This document shows positions 20,463 to 29,654 of a stretch of DNA of 50,701 nt, one piece after another. Positions within the stretch are counted from its first letter, which is position 1. Each line of letters opens with the position of its first letter. This stretch comes from Xanthomonas sp. NCPPB 1128 (lineage in GTDB: Bacteria; Pseudomonadota; Gammaproteobacteria; Xanthomonadales; Xanthomonadaceae). The notes beneath the pieces are model-generated. The model saw only the letters and a program-made list of their open reading frames with translations. It was not told where the DNA came from and ran no database searches. Where the stretch lies: assembly GCF_001043115.1 (NCBI RefSeq), contig NZ_LFME01000035.1:1-50701 (forward strand). Reading direction: 5' to 3'. The position numbers and the translations under genes are program-made.

Positions 20463-21428
20463 ATGTCCGACAACTCCCCCCGTCTGCTCACCGTCGCGGT
20501 CACCTCGCGCGCCTTGTTCGATCTGGAAGAGGGCCATGCCCTGTTCGAGCGGGACGGGGTGGAGGCGTACAGCGCGTACCAGCGCGAGCGCGAGGACGAC
20601 GTGCTGGCGCCCGGGGTGGCGTTCCCGGTGGTGCGCAAGCTGCTGGCGCTGAACCAGGGCACGCCGCCGGAGACGCCGCCGGTGGAGGTGATCCTGCTGT
20701 CGCGCAATTCCGCCGACACCGGCCTGCGCATCTTCAATTCGATCCAGCACTACGGCCTGGGCATCGTCCGTGCCACCTTCACCTCCGGCGAGGCGACCTG
20801 GCCCTACGTCAAGCCGTTCGGCACCGACCTGTTCCTCTCCGCCAACCCGGAGTCGGTGCGGCGTGCGCTCAGCCACGGCATCGCCGCGGCGACCATCCTG
20901 CCCAAGCCGCCCGGCGAGCACGCGCAGGAGGCGGCCGCGGCGGCCGCGGCGATCGATGCCGATCGTCTGTCCACGCAGCTGCGCATCGCCTTCGACGGCG
21001 ATGCGGTGATCTTCGGCGACGAGGGCGAGCGCTTCTCGCGCGAGCAGGGCGTGGAAGCGTTCGGCCGCTACGAGCGCGAGAACGCACGCGAGCCGCTGAC
21101 CGGCGGGCCGTTCCGCAACTTCTTGTCGGCGCTGCACGCGCTGCAGTCCGCGTTCCCGGCGGGCGAGGCCTCGCCGATCCGCACCGCGCTGGTCACCGCG
21201 CGCTCGGCGCCTGCCCATGAGCGGGTGATCCGCACGCTGCGCGAATGGGGCGTGCGCCTGGACGAGGCGCTGTTCCTCGGCGGTCGCCACAAGGGACCGT
21301 TCCTGCAGGCCTTCGGCGCGGACATCTTCTTCGACGATTCGCAGCACAACATCGACAGCGCCGCCCGCGAGCGCGTCGCCGCGGGGCATGTGCCGCACGG
21401 GGTCGCCAACGACATCGCCCCGCCGTGA
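20463..21428 (+). CDS. Cytosolic 5'-nucleotidase family protein
   Basis: A 321-residue protein resembling the cytosolic 5'-nucleotidase I family, known mainly from eukaryotes and some proteobacteria, which releases phosphate from nucleoside monophosphates, typically AMP. Recognisable features are the start LLTVAVTSRALFDLEEGHAL, the DTGLRIFNSIQHYGL region, TDLFLSANPESVR, LRIAFDGDAVIF (a haloacid-dehalogenase-like DxD, here DGDAV), and the end GGRHKGPFLQAFGADIFFDD. No signal peptide, so it is cytosolic. It follows nadK and is followed immediately by the spermidine-synthase-fold gene; all three may be co-transcribed. The native substrate is inferred only from the family. Confidence 0.85.
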   Translation: MSDNSPRLLTVAVTSRALFDLEEGHALFERDGVEAYSAYQREREDDVLAPGVAFPVVRKLLALNQGTPPETPPVEVILLSRNSADTGLRIFNSIQHYGLGIVRATFTSGEATWPYVKPFGTDLFLSANPESVRRALSHGIAAATILPKPPGEHAQEAAAAAAAIDADRLSTQLRIAFDGDAVIFGDEGERFSREQGVEAFGRYERENAREPLTGGPFRNFLSALHALQSAFPAGEASPIRTALVTARSAPAHERVIRTLREWGVRLDEALFLGGRHKGPFLQAFGADIFFDDSQHNIDSAARERVAAGHVPHGVANDIAPP

Positions 21429-21430
21429 GC

Positions 21431-22237
21431 ATGGCGCCCGGCGGCGGCCGCTGGGCTGCGCTGCGCCGCCTGTTGCGGCAGGGAGCGGACGCGCCCGCCG
21501 ACCTGCGTCCCGGGCGGCCTTACGTGCGCCATGGCTGGCGCTACACCAGCCTGCAGTTCAAGGGCGAGGTGACCCAGAGCCGCATGTTCACCTGGTGGCC
21601 GGACGTGCTGCAGGTCGGCTACACGCGCAGCATGCTCGGCGCGCTGCTGCTGCGCCCGGACCCGCGGCGGATCGGGATCGTCGGGCTCGGCGGCGGCTCC
21701 CAGGCCAAGTTCTGCTACCGGCACTTGCCGCAGGCGCGGATCGAGGCGATCGAGGCCGACGCCGACGTGCTGGCCCTGCGCGCGGCCTTCCGCATTCCGG
21801 ACGATGACGCGCGCTTCGAGGCCGTGCACGGCGACGGTGCGCGGTTGCTGCCGCAGCGGCGCGACCGCTACGACCTGCTGCTGCTCGACGCCTACGACGC
21901 CGAGGGCATCCCGGCGGCGCTGCTCAGCCGCGGCTTCTACGAGGACTGCCATGCCGCGCTGGTGCCGGGCGGGGTGCTGGCGGTGAACCTGTACGACACC
22001 GACACCCGCCGCCACCTGGCGCATCTGCGCGCGCTATTCGGCGGCCGCGTGCTGCGCCTGGACGAACCGGCCATGGACAACCACGTGGTGTTCGCCTGGA
22101 CCGGCGCGCTGCCGGCGCTGGACGCGCATGCAGCGCTGGCGCGTCTGCCGTGGTCGGCGCGCTGGCAACTGCGCACGCCGTTCCGGCGCCTGCAACAGGC
22201 GATGGCGGGCAGAACCGGACGGGACGCGCCGCGCTAG
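21431..22237 (+). CDS. Spermidine/spermine synthase-fold methyltransferase-like protein
   Basis: A 268-residue protein with the spermidine-synthase Rossmann fold. IGIVGLGGGSQAKF (about residues 77-90) is the nucleoside-binding glycine loop, IEAIEADADV the acidic residue after strand 2, and HGDGARLL with YDLLLLDAYDAEGIP the active-site strand 4 region. Many such proteins are not polyamine synthases but unassigned aminopropyl- or methyltransferases, so substrate is open. ATG 21431 lies three bases after the preceding stop; a GTG at 21425 overlapping that stop is an alternative. Close packing suggests co-transcription with the 5'-nucleotidase gene. Confidence 0.82.
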   Translation: MAPGGGRWAALRRLLRQGADAPADLRPGRPYVRHGWRYTSLQFKGEVTQSRMFTWWPDVLQVGYTRSMLGALLLRPDPRRIGIVGLGGGSQAKFCYRHLPQARIEAIEADADVLALRAAFRIPDDDARFEAVHGDGARLLPQRRDRYDLLLLDAYDAEGIPAALLSRGFYEDCHAALVPGGVLAVNLYDTDTRRHLAHLRALFGGRVLRLDEPAMDNHVVFAWTGALPALDAHAALARLPWSARWQLRTPFRRLQQAMAGRTGRDAPR

Positions 22238-22706
22238 GCGGGCTTTGCGTCGTCGTGCCGCAGGCCGGCACCCGCTGGCTGCGCTTTCCGAGGAGCCGCA
22301 GTGGACGCGCCGTTAGGCCGAGAGCACCAGCCGCGCCAGAACCGAGTTCCTCTGGCGCAGCAGCCAGGAACGGCACGCGTCTTTCAGAACCATCGGGATG
22401 GATGCGCGGTGCGCCGGCACGATGTGCTGCGCGCGTGCTCTCCCTCGTGCCGTCCCACGCGCTATCGCGCCTTGACCCACGGTCGCTGTGGTCCGCGCTG
22501 CGCTTCGTTGCAAGCGAATGCGCGGTTGCGAGTCGCGCGCCTGATGCGCGTGCCAGCTCGCGCGCGTCCACAGGTCCTCGCGCAGCATCTGCATCGAACG
22601 GCGCGCGGCGATGGTCCGGCCGTCGTCCGCCATCGTTGGCAACATGTCGCGCTCAGCTGCGATCTGCAAGAATTCCCGCTCGTTTGATCGAAGAGGCCGC
22701 ACATCG
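22238..22706. other. Gene-free stretch, no recognisable content
   Basis: A 469-base stretch. Open frames exist on both strands, but none resembles a known family or has a good ribosome binding site. Codon use looks unlike the neighbours. It may hold decayed sequence; I see no repeat of families A-D. Confidence 0.5.
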
Positions 22707-23735
22707 ATGCGTCCGCAACATGATTCAGCCGCATCCCCGCCTGCGCACGCGAGCGCACATCCCCAGCCTGCGACGATTCTTTGGCGGACCACCGTTCCGG
22801 GCGTGGCCGCCCACCGGCTCTGGCTGGACGACCAGGCCGAGCGGGTGCTGGTCGCGGATGGATGGGGCGTCAGCTTCGGCGCGTTGCGGGTGCGCGCGTT
22901 GGCCATGGCGACGGGCGCCGAACTGGCATCCGTCGCCCTCGGCAACCAGGCTCGGGCGTTCGCCGGCGACGGCGAGGGCGGCGTGCTGGTAGCCACCGAT
23001 ACCAAGCTGTTCCGGCTCGAGGCCGGCACACTGCGCGTCCTGGAAAAATGGACCTCACGCATTCCGCGTTATATCGATCGCCTGCTGCCGCTGGGCGGCC
23101 ATGTGCATGCGGTCAATGCGCGCTCTGCACAGCTCAGCGCCATTGCGCTGGCGGACGGCGCCGTGCGGCGCAGAACGCTGGCGGAGGAATTGCAGCTGCA
23201 CGCCACGCCCGATGGAAAGATCCTGGCGGTGGCGGCCGAAGGCAGCCTCTGGCTCGCGGAGCTGGGCCTGGCGCAGCCGCCCAAACGCATCGCGCGGACG
23301 CCGCCGATCTGCCAATCGGCGATGGACGCACAGGGCCGCTTATGGCTCTCGCTGGGACCCGGTCGCATCGTCGACGGCAACCGCGTGTCCTGGGCGGCGC
23401 CGACCGCGGCTGCCGGCTTCATGGACCCGCCGTACGTGTCGGTGACGGAGATCGATCTCGGCACAGACTTCTGGAACATCGCGGCCACCCGGGACGGTCG
23501 CATGCTGTCGGTGGCCGCCACCACGATGACGACGGGCGAGCAGCCGCGGCATGTTCAGACCAGTGTTGCGTCCTTTCGCACCGACGAGTGCGAACCACAC
23601 CGTTGGGTGCAGGCGCCGCCGGAGTTCGAGATCGTCCTGATGTGCCCGGACGCCGGGTGCGCGTTCGCCACCCGAAACCTGTGGCGCAGCGCAGGGGATC
23701 CGGAAGTGTCCGAACTGATCTGCCTGCAGCTGTAG
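22707..23735 (+). CDS. Protein of unknown function, possibly beta-propeller
   Basis: A 342-residue protein I do not recognise. It has no signal peptide or membrane segment. Recurring beta-strand patterns such as GKILAVAAEGSLWLAEL, MDAQGRLWLSLG and AATRDGRMLSVAATTM resemble the blades of a beta-propeller (SMP-30/NHL-like), but no motif secures this. Several Cys stand near the end (SFRTDECEPH, MCPDAGCAF). ATG 22707 follows GAAGAGG and begins MRPQHDS; upstream codons are unlike protein. It is isolated, with a gene-free stretch on one side and family B repeats on the other, so it may be an accessory gene. Confidence 0.65.
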   Translation: MRPQHDSAASPPAHASAHPQPATILWRTTVPGVAAHRLWLDDQAERVLVADGWGVSFGALRVRALAMATGAELASVALGNQARAFAGDGEGGVLVATDTKLFRLEAGTLRVLEKWTSRIPRYIDRLLPLGGHVHAVNARSAQLSAIALADGAVRRRTLAEELQLHATPDGKILAVAAEGSLWLAELGLAQPPKRIARTPPICQSAMDAQGRLWLSLGPGRIVDGNRVSWAAPTAAAGFMDPPYVSVTEIDLGTDFWNIAATRDGRMLSVAATTMTTGEQPRHVQTSVASFRTDECEPHRWVQAPPEFEIVLMCPDAGCAFATRNLWRSAGDPEVSELICLQL

Positions 23736-23770
23736 CGACTCTCCCGTGCCGAACACGGAAAGGCACACCC

Positions 23771-23836
23771 GTAGGAGCGGCTTCAGCCGCGACAGCTTTC
23801 CCGGCAAGGCCTCGTCGCGGCTGAAGCCGCTCCTAC
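23771..23836. repeat. Family B hairpin element
   Basis: Inverted copies of a 23-base arm beginning GTAGGAGCGGCTTCAGCC stand at 23771-23793 and 23814-23836, separated by 20 bases. Each arm also contains its own small palindrome (GCGGCTTCAGCCGC). It lies between convergent genes. The rest of the gap up to 23971 shows nothing else. Confidence 0.9.
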
Positions 23837-23971
23837 GAGACAGGGCGATGCTTGGCAGAAACGGGGGGTTGGAGGTGCTCTGAATGTTGTTTCTAAAGGA
23901 GGCGTCGCCTGCTCGCAACCTGACGTGACCTTGGGTGCTCAGCCGAGACGCCTTGCCCCGCGCACCATCGC

Positions 23972-24508
23972 CTACAACGGCAGCAGAATGTTGCTGAGCT
24001 TCCAGTGCAGGCCGTCGCGGGTGAACACGAAGGGCACCGCGGTGCCGTCGGCGGTGTGCACCGTGGCGACGAAGCGCGTGGTCGATTCGAAGCGGTGTTC
24101 GGCCTGGCGCAGCGGTTGTGGCGGACGCGGTGCGGCATAGGTGTCGCCACCGATGGTGTCGCCGCTGGCGCGTTTCCACAACGCATCGCCCTGCATCAGC
24201 GCGCCGATGCCGGCCGGGGTGACCATCGCATCCACGCTCATCCCGCCGAGGCCGCCGGCCAGCGACAGCAGTGCGCCGCCGAACAGGCTGGATTGCAGGT
24301 CGGGGCCGGCGCGGCGCACCAGTGCATCGTCCACCTGGGCCTTGAGGTTGACCCGCAGGGTGGGGAAGTCGACGTAGCGTTCCAGCGCCGCGGCATCGCG
24401 CTCGCGCAGCGCCTGGTCGATGCCGCGGATCGCCAGGTACGGCCCGGCGACGACATAGCCGCCGAGGGCGAGCAAGGCGAGGAACAGCAAGGCCAGCCAT
24501 TTCTTCAT
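23972..24508 (-). CDS. DUF2939 domain protein
   Basis: A 178-residue protein with an N-terminal signal or anchor (MKKWLALLFLALLALGGYVV) and a DUF2939-type domain. The conserved YLAIRGIDQALRERDAA and VDFPTLRVNLKAQ segments mark the family, whose function is unknown. It probably faces the periplasm. The C-terminal half (FESTTRFVATV, VPFVFTRDGLHWKL) looks like a nuclear-transport-factor-2-like or cystatin-like fold, as in many small domains with this kind of ending; that is only an impression. It is flanked on both sides by family B elements and lies downstream of the DUF2461 gene. Confidence 0.8.
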   Translation of the reverse strand: MKKWLALLFLALLALGGYVVAGPYLAIRGIDQALRERDAAALERYVDFPTLRVNLKAQVDDALVRRAGPDLQSSLFGGALLSLAGGLGGMSVDAMVTPAGIGALMQGDALWKRASGDTIGGDTYAAPRPPQPLRQAEHRFESTTRFVATVHTADGTAVPFVFTRDGLHWKLSNILLPL

Positions 24509-24526
24509 GGGATGTTCTCGGGTTGC

Positions 24527-24592
24527 GTAAGAGCGGCTTCAGCCGCGACGGGCGTCAACGGGAATGCCGGTCGCGGCTGAAGCCGCTCCTAC
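24527..24592. repeat. Family B hairpin element
   Basis: Arms at 24527-24549 (one base different: GTAAGAGCGG) and 24570-24592 are inverted copies, separated by 20 bases. It fills the space between the DUF2939 and DUF2461 genes. Confidence 0.88.
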
Positions 24593-24609
24593 GGAAAACC
24601 ACCGCCTTT

Positions 24610-25296
24610 CTAGAATTCCAGGTCCAGCGCCGCGCACAGATAGTCCACGAACGGACCGAGCGTCTGCAGGTCCGCGGCGACCTGCGTGCGCAGCCGCGGG
24701 CCGGTCATGGTCGCGTCGTCGAGCTGGCGCCAGAACACCCAGTTCTTGTGCTTGAGGTCGTCGATGTAGTCGAAATCGGCCGGGAAGCCGCGCGGCGGCC
24801 GCACCAGCATCTCGCTTTCCTCGAAGTCGAAGCGGCGACGCAGCGCCGGCGCGTGCGCCGCGGCCTTCCAGCTGCCGGGGTTGTCGAAGATGAACTGGCG
24901 CACCTTGCGCTGGGTGTCCGGTTCCGGATGCCACAGCCCGGCGCCGACGAAGCTCTCGCCTGGCTGCAGGTGGATGTAGAACGAGGGCGCCGGCACCTGC
25001 TTGCGCCGTTCATGGAACAGGCGTGCCCCCTGCCAAGTCTTGTACGGCGATTTGTCGTGGGAGAAGCGCGCGTCGCGATGGATGCGGAACAGCGAGCCGC
25101 CGACGCCACGCGGATCGGCGCGGAAGTGCTCGCTGACCTGGGCCAGGTCCGGCTGCAGATCGGTGATCAGGCGCAGAAACGGCTGGCGCACATGTTCTTC
25201 GTACTTGTGCCGGTTGTCGTTGAACCAGGCCTTGTCGTTGTGCCGCGCCAGGGCACGCAGGAACTTGAAGCTGGCGTCGCTGAAATAGCTGGTCAT
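24610..25296 (-). CDS. DUF2461 domain protein
   Basis: A 228-residue member of the DUF2461 family (TIGR02453-like), whose function is unknown. Diagnostic segments are FLRALARHNDKAWFNDNRHKY near the start, FRIHRDARFSHDKSPYKTW in the middle (about residues 70-90), and FYIHLQPGESFVGAGLW. The protein has neither signal nor membrane segment and should be cytosolic. ATG 25296 overlaps the stop of sbcB (ATGA), so the two are coupled. Physical linkage to exonuclease I suggests nothing definite. Confidence 0.88.
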   Translation of the reverse strand: MTSYFSDASFKFLRALARHNDKAWFNDNRHKYEEHVRQPFLRLITDLQPDLAQVSEHFRADPRGVGGSLFRIHRDARFSHDKSPYKTWQGARLFHERRKQVPAPSFYIHLQPGESFVGAGLWHPEPDTQRKVRQFIFDNPGSWKAAAHAPALRRRFDFEESEMLVRPPRGFPADFDYIDDLKHKNWVFWRQLDDATMTGPRLRTQVAADLQTLGPFVDYLCAALDLEF

Positions 25297-26732
25297 AGGC
25301 TGCGTTGCAGGTCGTGGCCCCAGGCGGCCAACTGGTCGAGCAGGGCTTGCTTGGTAGCATCCTGCGGGTGAGCCAGGCGTAAACCGGCCAACTCCGCATG
25401 GAAGCCGTCGAAGTTCAGCTCGGACAGGCCGCTGTCCTGCTGCAGACGTTGCCGCCGGTAGTCGTCCCAGCGCGCCTGCTCGGCGATGGACAGACTCTGC
25501 GGCCAATTGCGCGCACGGTAGCGGAACAGCAGCTCGGGCAGGCGCGGGTCGCGGAACTGGCTCTCCAGTGCGGCCAGCTGCGTCGGCGGGGTGGCGCGGA
25601 CCTGCGCCATCGCGCGCTTGTCGCCATCGGCGAGGAAGCCGTCGTAGAGCGAGGCGTCGACATCGGCCGGTACCGCGGCGCGCTCGCTGGCGAACACCCG
25701 CCGCACTTTCTCCGCCAGCGCCGGGCCGGCCTCGCGCAGGCGTGCGGCCTTGGCCAGGAGCTGCGCCGGGTCCAGCCGCAGCCGGGCGAAATCCGCCTCG
25801 CGCAGGTGCGCCCAGGCGACCAGCGCCGGCGCCTTGTTCAGATGCACTTCCTTGAGCGGAATGCGCTGTTCGCCCTCGGGCAGGTCGGCCTGCGGGGTGT
25901 ACAGGCGGTCGGCGATCTGTTCCGGCGAATAGCGCAGCAGCGGCTCGATGTCGCCTTCCAGGTCGAACACCAGCACCCGGCTGTCGATGCGCGGATGCCG
26001 CGCCAGCGGCAGCACCGGCGCCGCGCACAGGCGCGCGGCCGGATAGCGCATCGACACGTGCAGCACCGGCTGCATCGCCACTGCGTCGAGCAGGCCGCCG
26101 CAGAAGCGCTTGTCGCGCAGTTTCAGCGCGTACTCCCACAGCCGCGGTTGGCTGCGGCGGAAGTGCCGGGCCATGCCGATGGTGGCGTAGACGTCCGACA
26201 GCGCCTCGTGCGCATCGCCGTCGCGCACGCCGTTGGCCAGAGCCAGTTGCTCCAGCTTGAACGAGGTGGCGCCGTCCTCGCGCTGCGGCCAGACGATGCC
26301 CTCCGGGCGCAGCGCGTGCATCAGCCGCAGCATGTCCAGCAGGTCCCAGCGCGAGTTGCCATTGCGCCACTCGCGTTCGTAGGGGTCGTAGAAGTTGCGG
26401 AACAGGCCGTGGCGTACGAACTCGTCGTCGAAGCGCAGCGAGTTGTAGCCCAGCGTGCAGGTCTGCGGCCGCGCCATCTGCTCGGCGATGCGCGCGAACG
26501 CCTCGGCTTCGCTGATGCCCTCGCGCAAGGCCTGCTGCGGAGTGATGCCGGTGATCAGGGTGGCGACCGGCGAGGGCAGCAGGTCGTCGGCCGGCTTGAC
26601 GAAGAAACTGATCGGCTCCTCGATCACGTTCAGTTCGGCATCGGTGCGCACCGCGGCGAACTGGGCGATGCGCGTGCGCCGCGGATCGGCGCCGAAGGTT
26701 TCCAGGTCGTAGAAGAGGAAGCTGTCGGGCAT
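25293..26732 (-). CDS. sbcB: Exodeoxyribonuclease I
   Basis: A 479-residue single-strand 3'-5' exonuclease of the DEDD superfamily, acting in recombination and mismatch repair. The first acidic motif is FYDLETFGADP (D9, E11), the second lies in LGYNSLRFDDEF, and the third includes HEALSDVYATIGMA. The C-terminal SH3-like and helical domains follow, with PELLFRYRARNWP. Length matches E. coli SbcB (475). ATG 26732. The upstream family B element separates it from kmo, so it could have its own promoter. Confidence 0.96.
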   Translation of the reverse strand: MPDSFLFYDLETFGADPRRTRIAQFAAVRTDAELNVIEEPISFFVKPADDLLPSPVATLITGITPQQALREGISEAEAFARIAEQMARPQTCTLGYNSLRFDDEFVRHGLFRNFYDPYEREWRNGNSRWDLLDMLRLMHALRPEGIVWPQREDGATSFKLEQLALANGVRDGDAHEALSDVYATIGMARHFRRSQPRLWEYALKLRDKRFCGGLLDAVAMQPVLHVSMRYPAARLCAAPVLPLARHPRIDSRVLVFDLEGDIEPLLRYSPEQIADRLYTPQADLPEGEQRIPLKEVHLNKAPALVAWAHLREADFARLRLDPAQLLAKAARLREAGPALAEKVRRVFASERAAVPADVDASLYDGFLADGDKRAMAQVRATPPTQLAALESQFRDPRLPELLFRYRARNWPQSLSIAEQARWDDYRRQRLQQDSGLSELNFDGFHAELAGLRLAHPQDATKQALLDQLAAWGHDLQRSL

Positions 26733-26772
26733 GTGGGTCGAATGGCGCGGGGCGCGGAGCGTGGGAATGCTT

Positions 26773-26855
26773 GTAGGAGCGGCTTCAGCCGCGACGGGCG
26801 TTACCGGTAATGCTGTCGCGGCTGATGGCCCTAGGCCACGTAGAGCCGCTCCTAC
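26773..26855. repeat. Family B element with an interrupted arm
   Basis: The left arm at 26773-26795 is intact. The right arm starts at 26815 but is split: after GTCGCGGCTGA comes an 18-base insert (TGGCCCTAGGCCACGTAG) before AGCCGCTCCTAC, ending at 26855. The insert itself contains a TGGCC/GGCCA palindrome. Confidence 0.85.
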
Positions 26856-26888
26856 GACAATGCAGACACCGTGACAGGGTACGCCGGT

Positions 26889-28253
26889 TCAATGCGCCCC
26901 CTCCAGCGGCGCCAGCCGTGCGTGCACGATGCGCTCCAGCCAGTTCCAGTCGATCCGCGACAGATCGCTGTGGCCCTGCGTGGCCTGGACCAGGATGTCG
27001 CGCTGCACCTCGCTGCGTTCCAGCGCCTGCGCGTATGGCGTGCGCAGGAAGGTGACCATGGTGTAGTGCGGCACGAAGCGGGTGGGGTGCCGCGCCTGCA
27101 GGGCCTGGCCGAGTTCGCGTTGCAGCAGGAAGCCGGCGTCGCCGACGCGGTCGCGCATTTCCACGTAGTTCTCCAGCGCCATCTGCTGGATCGCGCCGGC
27201 GTTGGGCTTGCGCTCGGCCTCGAAGGCGGCATAGGCGCGCGCCAGGTCCGGCTCGCGCTGCAGGTGCGCGGCCAGCGCCGCGCAATCCTCGAACGCGCAG
27301 TTCATGCCTTGCCCGTGGAACGGCACCATCGCGTGCGCGGCGTCGCCCAGCAGCACCGCGCGGCCGTCCAGGTGCCAGCGCTCCAGGCGCAGCGTGCCGA
27401 GCAGGCCCGGCGGGTGCTGCTCCCAATGCTCGGCCAGTTGCGGCATCAGCGGCAGCGCATCGGCGAAATCGCGCGCGAACAGCGCCAGCGCCTCTTCGCC
27501 GCTGCGCACGGTGGCGAAACTGGGCTCGCCCTTGTTGGGCAGGAACAGGGTGACGGTGAAGGTGCCTTCGTGGTTGGGCAGGGCGATGCACATGTAGTGC
27601 CCGCGCGGCCAGATGTGCAGCGCGTTGGCTTCGATGCGGAAGCCGCCGTTGGCGCCGGGCGGGATCTCCAGCTCCTTGTAGGAATGGTCGAGGAACTCGA
27701 TGTGCTCGGCCATCGGCGCCTTGCGCTGCATCGCCGCGCGCAGCGCCGAGCCGGCGCCGTCGGCGCCGATCATGCTGTCGAAGCGGATGTCGTGCGGCTG
27801 GTCGTCGCGGTCGTCGATGAAGCGCGCGTAGCCGGCGTCGAAATCCACGGTGTGCAGGCGCCGGTAGAAGTGGATGCGCGCGCCGGCCTGCTCGGCCAGC
27901 TGCAGCAGGGTGATGTTGAGGTCGTTGCGGTGTACCGACCAGATCACCTCGCTGTCGTCGCGTCCATAGCGCTGCAACTGCTGGTGGCCGTCGGCGAAAT
28001 GCACCATGCGCCCGCGCATCATCACCGCCTTGGCCATCACCGCGGCATCGGCGCCGGCCTGGCGCAGCACGTGCAGGGCGCGTTCGGCCAGGGCCAGGTT
28101 GATCGAGCGGCCGCGCTCGTAATCGTGCACGCGCGGGTCGCCACGACGCTCGTAGACGGTGACCTCCCAGCCCTGGCGCGAGAGCAGGATGGCGAGCAGG
28201 GAGCCGGCCAGGCCGGCGCCGATCAGGGTGATGCTGCGGGGGGATGCGTTCAA
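26889..28253 (-). CDS. kmo: Kynurenine 3-monooxygenase
   Basis: A 454-residue FAD monooxygenase that hydroxylates L-kynurenine with NADPH and oxygen to 3-hydroxykynurenine. The dinucleotide-binding GxGxxG is ITLIGAGLAGSLLAI (about residues 8-22), the second FAD motif is DSMIGADGAGSALR, and the third is LLGDAAHAMVPFHGQGMNCAFED, all typical of the family. The start codon is TTG (28253), since no ATG stands near the first beta-strand. It is followed 46 bases upstream by kynU on the same strand, the next enzyme of the pathway. Bacterial homologues supply quinolinate for NAD. Confidence 0.95.
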   Translation of the reverse strand: MNASPRSITLIGAGLAGSLLAILLSRQGWEVTVYERRGDPRVHDYERGRSINLALAERALHVLRQAGADAAVMAKAVMMRGRMVHFADGHQQLQRYGRDDSEVIWSVHRNDLNITLLQLAEQAGARIHFYRRLHTVDFDAGYARFIDDRDDQPHDIRFDSMIGADGAGSALRAAMQRKAPMAEHIEFLDHSYKELEIPPGANGGFRIEANALHIWPRGHYMCIALPNHEGTFTVTLFLPNKGEPSFATVRSGEEALALFARDFADALPLMPQLAEHWEQHPPGLLGTLRLERWHLDGRAVLLGDAAHAMVPFHGQGMNCAFEDCAALAAHLQREPDLARAYAAFEAERKPNAGAIQQMALENYVEMRDRVGDAGFLLQRELGQALQARHPTRFVPHYTMVTFLRTPYAQALERSEVQRDILVQATQGHSDLSRIDWNWLERIVHARLAPLEGAH

Positions 28254-28299
28254 TGCGGTGTCCGGAAAGCGCGGCGGGCCGCCACGCGAAAAAGGCGGG

Positions 28300-29571
28300 T
28301 CAGACCCCTGCCCAGGTTTCCACTTCCTCGACGAAGCGGTAGACGTCGCGGTAGCGGTTGTACAGCGGCACCGGGCTGATCCGGATCACGTCCGGCTCGC
28401 GCCAGTCGCCGAGCACGCCGACCGATTGCAGGTACTCGAACAGGGCGCGACCGCGCTCCCGCCCGCCGGCCACGCGCAGCGACAGCTGGCAGCCGCGTTG
28501 CGCCGGGTCGGACGGGGTGATGATCTGCAGGGTGTCGGCCAGGCGAGCGCGGATCAGCGTCTCCAGGTAGCCGGTGAGCTGCTGCGATTTCTGCCGCAGC
28601 GCATCCAGCCCCGCCCGCTCGAACAGGTCCAGTGAGGCGCGCAGCGGGGCCATGCTCAGGATCGGCGGATTGCTCAGCTGCCAGCCGTCGGCGCCGGGCG
28701 CGGCGACGAACTCGGGCGCCATGCGGAAACGGGTGCGCTTGTCGTGGCCCCACCAGCCGGCGAAGCGCGGGGTGTCGCCGTGGCCGTGGCGCTCGTGCAC
28801 GAAGGCGCCTGCGACCGCGCCGGGGCCGGCGTTGAGGTACTTGTAGTGGCACCACACCGCGAAGTCCGGGGCGGCATCGTGCAGGTGCAGTGGCACGTTG
28901 CCGATGGCATGGGCCAGGTCGAAGCCGACCGCGGCGCCGGCCGCGCGCGCCAGCCGTGCTACGGCGGCCAGGTCGAAGGCCTGGCCGGTGCGGTACTGCA
29001 CGCCCGGCCACAGCACCAGCGCCAGGCGCGGGCCGTGTTCGGCGATGGCGCGCTCGATCGCCGCCAGCGACACGGTGCCATCGACGCCATCGGGCTGCAC
29101 TTCGATCAGGTCGGTGGCCGGGTCGAAACCGTGGAAGCGGATCTGCGAGGCCACCGCGTGCTGGTCGGAGGGGAACGCGCCGGCCTCGATCAGGATCGCC
29201 GGGCGCTCGCGGGTGGGCCGGTAGAAGCTGACCATGAGCAGGTGCAGGTTCACCGTCAGCGTGTTCATCGCCACCACTTCGTGCGGATGCGCGCCGACCA
29301 GCCGCGCCAGCGGCGCGGCCAGCAGCTCGTGGTAGGTCATCCACTGGGTGTCGCCGTTGAAATGGCCTTCCACCGCCAGCGACGACCACTTGTCCAGTAC
29401 CTCCTGCACCGCGGCGCGCGCGCCGCGCGGCTGCAGGCCCAGCGAGTTGCCGACGAAGTAGGCTTGGTCGGCGCCCTGGTGCTGCGGGAACAGGAACTCC
29501 TGGCGCAGGGCGCGCAGCGGATCGGCGGCGTCGAGGGCGATGGCGTGCTGGCGGGACAGGATCTCGTTCAT
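28300..29571 (-). CDS. kynU: Kynureninase
   Basis: A 423-residue PLP enzyme that splits 3-hydroxykynurenine or kynurenine into (3-hydroxy)anthranilate and alanine. Typical features are YFVGNSLGLQPRGA near residue 38, AMNTLTVNLHLLM, GFDLAHAIGNVPL and the PLP lysine in WCHYKYLNAGPGAVAGAF (K244). ATG 29571. It lies between kmo and the FUSC gene. A hairpin stands 84-119 bases upstream of its start. Confidence 0.96.
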   Translation of the reverse strand: MNEILSRQHAIALDAADPLRALRQEFLFPQHQGADQAYFVGNSLGLQPRGARAAVQEVLDKWSSLAVEGHFNGDTQWMTYHELLAAPLARLVGAHPHEVVAMNTLTVNLHLLMVSFYRPTRERPAILIEAGAFPSDQHAVASQIRFHGFDPATDLIEVQPDGVDGTVSLAAIERAIAEHGPRLALVLWPGVQYRTGQAFDLAAVARLARAAGAAVGFDLAHAIGNVPLHLHDAAPDFAVWCHYKYLNAGPGAVAGAFVHERHGHGDTPRFAGWWGHDKRTRFRMAPEFVAAPGADGWQLSNPPILSMAPLRASLDLFERAGLDALRQKSQQLTGYLETLIRARLADTLQIITPSDPAQRGCQLSLRVAGGRERGRALFEYLQSVGVLGDWREPDVIRISPVPLYNRYRDVYRFVEEVETWAGV

Positions 29572-29654
29572 CGGCGTGGGTTCCTGAAAGCAGGGCGAGA
29601 GTCTAGAGGGTGTGGGACGACGTGAGGTGACTGTGCGGCGGCGTGGCGCTGGCG

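Noticed and set aside
22313-23062. A minus-strand gene of about 249 codons
   Set aside because: Mostly antisense to the plus-strand gene at 22707, with no family sequence and no ribosome binding site.
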